Source: Myxococcales bacterium
Lineage (GTDB): Bacteria; Myxococcota_A; Polyangia; Polyangiales; Polyangiaceae
NCBI GenBank assembly: GCA_005800325.1
Contig: SYFR01000272.1
Coordinates: 1-32,200, forward strand
Reading direction: 5' to 3'
DNA: 32,200 nucleotides
Position 1 is the stretch's first letter, and each line of letters begins with the position of its first letter. Position numbers and translations under genes: made by a program. This document shows positions 17,835-24,381 of the stretch, one piece after another. The notes below the pieces were generated by a model, which was not told where the DNA came from, searched no databases, and saw only the letters and a program-made list of their open reading frames with translations.

Positions 17835-20243
17835 ATGCTCGGGTATTTTCGCCGCAGCGTGGCGCTCAAGCTGGGCGCGCCAATCGCGCTCATCGGGCTC
17901 GTTCTCGTGGCCGTGGCCGCCGTGCTCATCGTGCGGACGCAGCGAGCGGCCGTCGTCCAGATGCGCGTAGAGGAGGCCCGGCGCATCGTCGCGCAATACA
18001 AGGCGCTGCGCGGCTACTACACCGAGCGCGTCGTCGCCAAGGCCAAGGTGAATGGCCTCAAGGCGAGCTTCAACCACGCCGACGCGGACAATCCCGAGCG
18101 AGACAAGACGATCCCGTTGCCGGCGACGATGGTGCACGAGCTCGCGGCGCAGACCTCGACCAAGGACGGGTCGACCGTCGAGCTCTACAGCGAGTTTCCG
18201 TTCCCGAACCGCAAGGACGAGCACGACGCGCGGTGGAACGAGCGGAAGAAATCCGTGTGGGCGCGGCTCACCGCGAGTCCGCAGGGCGCGATCGTCGAGC
18301 AGGCGGACTCGGAAGTGGGGGCGGTCGTGCGCGTCGCCATCGCCGACACGATGTCGAAGGACGCCTGCGTCGACTGCCACAACTCGCACCCGCAGTCGCC
18401 CAAGACCGACTGGAAGAAAGACGACGTCCGCGGGGTGCTCGAGGTAACCCTGCCGATCTCCGCCGATCTCGCCGCTGGCGACGCGCTCGCGCGCAACGTC
18501 GTCATCGGCATCGTCGTCGCGCTCATGGCGATGCTCGGCGCTTGGCTCGCCCTCTATCGGCGCAGCGTCGCGCCGGCGCTCGCCACGGTCGACCTCGTGA
18601 GCCGAAACCTCGCCGCGGGCAAGCTCGATACACGCATCGTCGCGACCACCGACGACGAGATCGGCCGCGCCCTCGGCGCGCTCGCCGAGGCGCAGGCGTC
18701 GCTCAAGCTCGCGGTCGACGAGTCCGCCGACGCGGTCCAGGCGCTCGCTCGCGGCGACTTCAAGAAGCTCGTCTCCTCGGAGCTGAAGGGCGATCTCGCG
18801 CGCCTCAAGGAAGGCGTGAACGACACCGTCGCCTCGATGAAAGAGACGATGGGGACCCTCGCGGCGATGCTGAGCGCGCTGCAGCTCGGCAACTTCGAGT
18901 TTCGGATCGACACGAGCGGAATGAAGGGCGAGTTTCGCACCGCCGCGCTCAACGTGGTCCAGGCCATCGACACGATGAGGAGCGCCGTCGGAGTGGTCGC
19001 GCGCGTGATGGATGGCCTCGCACACGGGGATCTCACCCACCGCGTCGACATCGAGGCGCACGGCGACTTCGCGCGCCTGAAGAGCGACGTCGATCGCTCG
19101 GTCGAAGCGCTGACGACCCTCGTCGCCAACATCGCGGGCAACACGCGCCAGGTTGCGCGCGCCTCGACCGAGGCGGGGAGCGCGGTCGGCCACGTATCGG
19201 ACGGCGCCAAGACCCTGCGCCACGCGACCTCGCAGATCGCCGCCGCAGCGACCCAGGCGAGCCGAGCCATCACCGACGTCAGCGCCAACACCGCCGAGGC
19301 GCAGCGGCGGATGAAGGAGATGAGCACCGTGGTCGGCTCCGGGCGCGACAAGATGACGACCATGGTGGGCGTGGTCGACAAGATCGCGAGCTCTTCCGAG
19401 AAGGTCACGCGGATCACCGACCTCATCGCCTCGATCGCCAACAAGACCAACATCCTGTCGTTGAACGCCGCGATCGAAGCCGCGCGCGTGGGCGAAGCGG
19501 GGCGCGGGTTCGCGGTCGTCGCCGAAGAGGTGCGCAAGCTCGCCGAGAGCTCGGCCCAGTCGGCCGAGGAGATCGCGCGGCTCGTCACTGACGCTGGCCA
19601 GCTCGCCGTGCTCGCCCAGAGGTCGGCCGGCGAGGTCAGCCTGGGGATGGACCGGATCGATCAGCTCGCGACCGACAACGAGAACATGGTGCGGCACATC
19701 GCCGCCGCGATGGAAGAGCAGAGCGCGACGATGACGGAGGTGTCGGCCAACGTGCGTCAGCTCGACCGCATCGCCGAGAGCACCGCGGCCGCCGCCGAAG
19801 AAATCAACGCGACGATGATGGACCTCTCCCTGCTCACCGAGTCGAGCCGTGCGGAGGTGGAGCGCTTCCGGACCGACACGACCGCCAAACACAGGCAGTC
19901 GCCGCTCGCCGCCGCGCGTGGCGTCCACCGGGCCATCCCCGAGAAGGTGCTCGAGGTGCTGCGGGGCAAGAGGAACGGCCTGACGTCCTCGTCGGCGGAG
20001 GGCCACGAGGACTGCGAGCTCGGCCGCTACCTCGTCAACTCGGCAAGAGGCGCGCTCGGGGCGTCCCCCACGGCCCGTGACCTCAAGAGCCGGCACGCGG
20101 AGCTTCACCGGCTCCTCAAGGGCACGCTGACGCACCACGAGTCCGGCAACGCGCAGAAAGCCGCCGAGTCGTACCGCGACCTCACGCAGGCCACCCACGA
20201 GACCGTGGCGCTGCTCGATCAGCTCGAAGCGGAGGGCCGATGA
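17835..20243 (+). CDS. Methyl-accepting chemotaxis protein: DUF3365 (Tll0287-like) heme sensor, HAMP-like repeats, MCP signaling domain, CZB-like domain
   Basis: ARRIVAQYKALRGYYTERVV...FPFPNR...ADTMSKDACVDCHNSHPQSPKTDWKKDDVRGVLEVTLPI; signaling tip IASIANKTNILSLNAAIEAARVGEAGRGFAVVAEEVRKLAE; C-terminal EDCELGRYL...RHAELHRLL. Confidence 0.92.
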   Translation: MLGYFRRSVALKLGAPIALIGLVLVAVAAVLIVRTQRAAVVQMRVEEARRIVAQYKALRGYYTERVVAKAKVNGLKASFNHADADNPERDKTIPLPATMVHELAAQTSTKDGSTVELYSEFPFPNRKDEHDARWNERKKSVWARLTASPQGAIVEQADSEVGAVVRVAIADTMSKDACVDCHNSHPQSPKTDWKKDDVRGVLEVTLPISADLAAGDALARNVVIGIVVALMAMLGAWLALYRRSVAPALATVDLVSRNLAAGKLDTRIVATTDDEIGRALGALAEAQASLKLAVDESADAVQALARGDFKKLVSSELKGDLARLKEGVNDTVASMKETMGTLAAMLSALQLGNFEFRIDTSGMKGEFRTAALNVVQAIDTMRSAVGVVARVMDGLAHGDLTHRVDIEAHGDFARLKSDVDRSVEALTTLVANIAGNTRQVARASTEAGSAVGHVSDGAKTLRHATSQIAAAATQASRAITDVSANTAEAQRRMKEMSTVVGSGRDKMTTMVGVVDKIASSSEKVTRITDLIASIANKTNILSLNAAIEAARVGEAGRGFAVVAEEVRKLAESSAQSAEEIARLVTDAGQLAVLAQRSAGEVSLGMDRIDQLATDNENMVRHIAAAMEEQSATMTEVSANVRQLDRIAESTAAAAEEINATMMDLSLLTESSRAEVERFRTDTTAKHRQSPLAAARGVHRAIPEKVLEVLRGKRNGLTSSSAEGHEDCELGRYLVNSARGALGASPTARDLKSRHAELHRLLKGTLTHHESGNAQKAAESYRDLTQATHETVALLDQLEAEGR

Positions 20244-21331
20244 ATCCGGGCACTCTCCGGGGCCGCACGGGACAAGGCAGGACGCTGCGAGCCAGTGGCG
20301 CGCGAAATGGGACGGATCCATCCATGCCTCCGAAGCTCGTACATGGCCCGCTGGTTCGTTCCTCGCAGGTTCGTGGCCCGGCAGTTCGTAACTCACTAGT
20401 TGGTGAATCACTAGTTGACCCACTGGCCAACAGGAACCGGTCGGAGGCTCTCGCGAAGCTTGCGATCACGGTCCAAGAGCGCTTCGGCCTTCGGAGCGGC
20501 GGCGACCTCCACGACAAGCTCGAGCGGGCCTTCGAAGCCAGCGGCGCGACGAACGTCGAGGCGTGGGCCAGCGAGCTGCGCCTTCGCCGCCCAGGCGATC
20601 CGGCGTGGCTCGAGGTCGTCGAGCGCCTCACGGTGCACGAGACGTATTTCTTTCGCGACGAGGCCCAGCTCGAGTTTCTCGAGCGGGAGGTCATCGTGCC
20701 GCTGTTGCGCGAGCGCCGCGACCAAGGCCGCCTCTCGCTGCGGCTCTGGTCGGCGGGGTGCTCCACCGGCGAAGAGGCCTATTCGCTCGCGATGCTCGTG
20801 CTCGACGCGCTCCGCTACATCGGGCACGCCTGGTCGAGACCCGACGGAAGCATCGACGCCGACCCCCGCTGGCGGCTCGAGATCCTCGGCACGGACGTCT
20901 CGCGGGAGGCCCTCCGCAAAGCTCGCTCCGCTTGCTACGCGGCGAGCGGCCATGGATCGATCCGACAGCCGATCGGCTCGCGCTGGGATGCGTTGTTCGA
21001 GCCGGCGCCCTCGCCCTTCGGCGCGGAGGATGAGGGTGTGCTGTGGCATCGGCCGCGCGAGTGCGTGCGCCGCCTCGTCAGCTTTCGACAGCACAACTTG
21101 CTCGACGCCGATCCGCCGTTGGAGGGCGTCGACGTCGTCGCTTGCCGCAACGTCTTCATCTATTTCGAGGCCGCGCAACAGCGTCAGGCGCAGGCGATGC
21201 TCGCGCGCGCGCTCGGCCGCGGGGGTAGTTTGTTCCTCGGCACCACGGACCGGCTCGGATGCGACGAGCTCTTCGACACGCGCTACCAGGACGAGTTCGT
21301 CCTCTATTCGCGCCGCGAGGTGTCCCCCTAG
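20240..21331 (+). CDS. cheR: CheR-type protein-glutamate methyltransferase (CheR1)
   Basis: LTVHETYFFRDEAQLEFLE, LWSAGCSTGEEAYSLAM, ILGTDVSREALRKAR, VDVVACRNVFIYFE; ATGA overlap with the MCP stop. Confidence 0.93.
   Translation: MNPGTLRGRTGQGRTLRASGARNGTDPSMPPKLVHGPLVRSSQVRGPAVRNSLVGESLVDPLANRNRSEALAKLAITVQERFGLRSGGDLHDKLERAFEASGATNVEAWASELRLRRPGDPAWLEVVERLTVHETYFFRDEAQLEFLEREVIVPLLRERRDQGRLSLRLWSAGCSTGEEAYSLAMLVLDALRYIGHAWSRPDGSIDADPRWRLEILGTDVSREALRKARSACYAASGHGSIRQPIGSRWDALFEPAPSPFGAEDEGVLWHRPRECVRRLVSFRQHNLLDADPPLEGVDVVACRNVFIYFEAAQQRQAQAMLARALGRGGSLFLGTTDRLGCDELFDTRYQDEFVLYSRREVSP
20351..20425 (+). repeat. Degenerate 5 x 15-nt repeat in the CheR1 N-terminus
   Basis: CTGGTTCGTTCCTCG CAGGTTCGTGGCCCG GCAGTTCGTAACTCA CTAGTTGGTGAATCA CTAGTTGACCCACTG = LVRSS QVRGP AVRNS LVGES LVDPL. 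Confidence 0.7.
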
Positions 21332-22788
21332 TGGCAAGCTACACGCTCTTCGAGGTGAGCGAGCACGTCGTGGCCGTGGAGGCGTCGGCGCTCGGCGACG
21401 TGCTCGAGCCCGCCGCGGTCACGCCGCTTCCCTTCGCGACGGACGGGGTCGAGGGGCTCGTGAACGCCGCGGGGCGCGTCCTCGTTCAGCTCGACTTGGG
21501 CGCGCGCGCGCTGGGACTCGCTCCGCTCGGGCCAAACGACGGCAAGCTCGTCATCGCCGAGCTCGACGGCGTACGCCACGCGCTCCACGTCTCCGGCGTC
21601 CTCGCGACGATCGAACACGAAGCGGGCGACGGCGCGGAGGACGGTGCGCCCGACGCGAGCCCGAGCTCCGGCCCACGCCCGAGCGCACGCGCCCGGATCT
21701 CCGAGCAGTTCGAGTGGTGTGGTCTCACGGTGCACGTCGCGCGCCGCGACCGGCTCGCGTTCCGACGTGAAGACGCCGCGTTTCCGCCGCCGGCGCCGGG
21801 GCTCGTCGTCGCCAAGAGCGCCCACGCTAGGGAGCGCACGCGCGAAGCCGCAACGAGCGTCGAGGAGGCCGCGGACGAGTGGCTTCACGTCACGACGGGC
21901 GATCGGGACGTCGGCATCGCCGTCTCCGAGGTGCGCGAAGTCGCCGAGGCCGGGAGCATCGCACGCGTCTTCGGCGCCCCTCGTGAGGTCGCCGGCATCG
22001 TCGCGCTGAGAGGCGCTCCGCTCCTGGTGCTCTCGCTCGGCGCGTTGCTCGGCGACGCGCGTCCGCAGCGCGACGACGCGGGCACGCTCCTCGTGCTCGA
22101 GCGTGGCGAGGGGACCGTCAGCGTGCTCGTGGACCGGATCTACGGGTTCCGGCGCGTCCCGAGGCGCGACCTCTTCCCGGTGAGCGAAGCGAGCGGCTGG
22201 CCCATCGGCTACCTCATGCTCGAAGGCAAGCCCGTCCCCACCGTCTCGCTGCACGAGCGGCTCACAGCGGAGGCAGAAGAGGCGGTTCGCCGGTTCGTCC
22301 CGGCGACAGCGAGCGCAGGAGCGCGGTCGGTGCCTGCCGTCGTGTCGAAGCGCCTACTCGACGTGCGTGTCGGGGAGAGCCGGTACCTCCTTCCGATCGA
22401 GAGCGTCGAGCGACTCGTCGAGTATCGGGCCGCGAGCCCGCTTCCGCCGTGCGCAGCCGGCAGGATCGACGCGGTGCTCGACGTCGAGGGAGTGACCCTG
22501 CCGGTCGTCGATCTGCGCCGTCGGCTGGGACACGCCGCGGTGACGACGCCGTCGACCGCCGTCCTCGTGCTGCGTGCGCTGGGTGAGCGGTGGGCTGTCG
22601 TGATCGATCAGGTTCACCGCATCGTCTCCTTGCCCGAAGACCAGATCGAGCGTCTCGAGGCGGTGGCGACGCGCGGCATCGTGGGTGCCGTGGCGCGGCT
22701 CGGGGGCGAGCCCGTCGCGGTCTTGTCACCGGAGCTCATCGTTCGGGCGCGGCCCGGCCGAGCCAGCGACGAGGTGACCGCCGCATGA
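21331..22788 (+). CDS. Protein with three CheW-like domains
   Basis: GTG start overlapping the CheR1 stop (TAGTG). Three CheW-like units beginning near YTLFEVSEHVVAVEASALGDVLEP, EWLHVTTGDRDVGIAVSEVREVAE and LLDVRVGESRYLLPIESVERLVEY, each followed by a V/L-x-LRG/DL...VLVDxI-type core. Confidence 0.85.
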   Translation: MASYTLFEVSEHVVAVEASALGDVLEPAAVTPLPFATDGVEGLVNAAGRVLVQLDLGARALGLAPLGPNDGKLVIAELDGVRHALHVSGVLATIEHEAGDGAEDGAPDASPSSGPRPSARARISEQFEWCGLTVHVARRDRLAFRREDAAFPPPAPGLVVAKSAHARERTREAATSVEEAADEWLHVTTGDRDVGIAVSEVREVAEAGSIARVFGAPREVAGIVALRGAPLLVLSLGALLGDARPQRDDAGTLLVLERGEGTVSVLVDRIYGFRRVPRRDLFPVSEASGWPIGYLMLEGKPVPTVSLHERLTAEAEEAVRRFVPATASAGARSVPAVVSKRLLDVRVGESRYLLPIESVERLVEYRAASPLPPCAAGRIDAVLDVEGVTLPVVDLRRRLGHAAVTTPSTAVLVLRALGERWAVVIDQVHRIVSLPEDQIERLEAVATRGIVGAVARLGGEPVAVLSPELIVRARPGRASDEVTAA

Positions 22789-23834
22789 TCCGCGTGCTCG
22801 TCGCCGATGATTCCGCCTTCGTTCGCATGGCGCTGCGCCAGATCCTCGAGCGCACCGAGCAGATCGTGGTCGTCGCGGAGCTCGCCGATGCGACCGCGCT
22901 GGTTGCGGCCACGCTCGAGCTTGCACCCGACGTCGTGCTCCTCGACGCCGTGATGCCGGGCGCGGAGCTCGCGACGCACGAGCTCGGCCGGGCTGCCCTC
23001 TGCCCCGTGATCGGTATCGGGGCGGGAACGCCGGAGGACGCCAAGGCAGCCATACGCCTGCTGCAGCGCGGCGCCGCCGATCTCGTGACGCGCGACTCGG
23101 TGCTGGTGGCGCTCGACGTCGCGACCCTCGATCGCGAGCTCGTCGCCAAGGTCGAGTACTGGGCACAGCACGGCGCGATTCGTGCCGTCGGCTCGCGGCC
23201 GAGCTCGCTGCCGCCCCCGATGAGCGCCAACCGCGCCGAGCCGCCGAGGGCCGACCTCGTCGTCGTCGGGGCCTCGACCGGCGGTCCGCGCGTGCTGCTC
23301 GAGCTCTTGCGGAGCGCAGGGCCCATCGGCTGCCCCATGGTGATCGCCCAGCACATGCCGGCGTACTTCACCGCCGGGCTCGCCGAGCACCTCGCGCGGG
23401 AGACGGGACTCTCGGTGGTCGAGGGCTCGCCCGGACTCGAGCTCACGCCGGGGCTCGTCGTCGTGGCGCCGGGCGGACGCGACTCGGCGATCGGCGAGGC
23501 TCGCGGTGCGCTCGTGTTGCGCGTGACGCAGCCGACCGAGGTGCTCGTGCACCCGAGCGTCGATGTGCTCTTTCTCTCTGCCGCGCGCCATTCGCGGCGG
23601 CCGCTCGCCGCCGTGCTCACGGGCATGGGCGACGACGGCATGGCAGGAGCCCACCGCTTCGCCGAGCGCAAGCTCCCGGTGCTCGTGCAAGAGCCCGAGA
23701 GCTGCGCCGTGGACGGAATGCCGTGCTCGGTAATTGACGCGGGCCTCGCGACTGAGGTGCTCGGGATATCAAGGCTCGGCAAGCGCGTCGCCGAGTGGGC
23801 TGGGGGCATCGAGGCGAAGCCTCCCGGCCCCTAG
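22785..23834 (+). CDS. cheB: CheB-type protein-glutamate methylesterase (CheB1) with partly degenerate receiver
   Basis: Receiver VLVADDSAFVRMALRQIL...PDVVLLDAVMPG; methylesterase GASTGGPR, IAQHMPAYFTAGLAEHL, LTGMGDDGMAGA; ATGA overlap with the CheW gene. Confidence 0.9.
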   Translation: MIRVLVADDSAFVRMALRQILERTEQIVVVAELADATALVAATLELAPDVVLLDAVMPGAELATHELGRAALCPVIGIGAGTPEDAKAAIRLLQRGAADLVTRDSVLVALDVATLDRELVAKVEYWAQHGAIRAVGSRPSSLPPPMSANRAEPPRADLVVVGASTGGPRVLLELLRSAGPIGCPMVIAQHMPAYFTAGLAEHLARETGLSVVEGSPGLELTPGLVVVAPGGRDSAIGEARGALVLRVTQPTEVLVHPSVDVLFLSAARHSRRPLAAVLTGMGDDGMAGAHRFAERKLPVLVQEPESCAVDGMPCSVIDAGLATEVLGISRLGKRVAEWAGGIEAKPPGP

Positions 23835-23925
23835 TGTCGAGAGTCGCGCACCAAGCGCCAGAAGCTGCCCAAGCGCCAGGCGGCTCGCGTGGGACTTGGC
23901 ATCTAGGAACTGGACAGGAGTCTCT

Positions 23926-24336
23926 GTGGTGGATCGCAAAAAAGTGCTGGTCGTGGACGACTCGTTCGTCATGAGAACGGTAATCAAGAACCTGGTCGCG
24001 GCCGATCCGGAGCTCGAGGTCGTGGGCGAAGCGGCGAACGGGGAAGAGGCGCTGGCGCGCGCCAAGGTGCTGAAACCGGACGTCGTGCTGCTCGACATCG
24101 AGATGCCGGTCATGTCGGGCCTCGACTGCATGAAGCGCCTGCGCCTCGTGAGCCGAGCCAAGGTGGTCATCATCTCCTCGGTGGCGCAGATGGGCTCGCC
24201 CGAGTCCCTCCAGGCGCGAAGCCTCGGGGCCGCCGACATCATCGCCAAACCGTCGGGCGCCATGAGCCTCGACCTCGGCGAGAAGAAGGGACACGAGATC
24301 GTGAAGGCCGCACGGAAGGCGGCGGGGCTCTCCTGA
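23926..24336 (+). CDS. Standalone CheY-like receiver resembling a CheB receiver domain
   Basis: KKVLVVDDSFVMRTVIKNLVAADPELEVVGEAANGEEALARAKVLKPDVVLLDIEMPVMSGLDCM...VIISSVAQ...GAADIIAKPSGAMSLDL; AGGAG upstream of the GTG at 23926. Confidence 0.88.
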   Translation: MVDRKKVLVVDDSFVMRTVIKNLVAADPELEVVGEAANGEEALARAKVLKPDVVLLDIEMPVMSGLDCMKRLRLVSRAKVVIISSVAQMGSPESLQARSLGAADIIAKPSGAMSLDLGEKKGHEIVKAARKAAGLS

Positions 24337-24381
24337 CCGAGCTCCGCGACACCCACTGAAGCACCACTCGGGAGCGGCGCG

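Noticed and set aside
17411-18001. Minus-strand ORF with 20-aa repeats (SDGVTLSRRPQ(L/M)ANSGA)
   Set aside because: The 60-nt repeat is divisible by 3, which keeps this frame open, but the rest of the ORF is antisense to the MCP and not protein-like.
17817-20423. 868-aa minus-strand ORF antisense to the MCP gene
   Set aside because: Low-complexity Arg/His/Gly-rich shadow ORF, expected opposite a high-GC coding gene; the plus strand has clear MCP homology.
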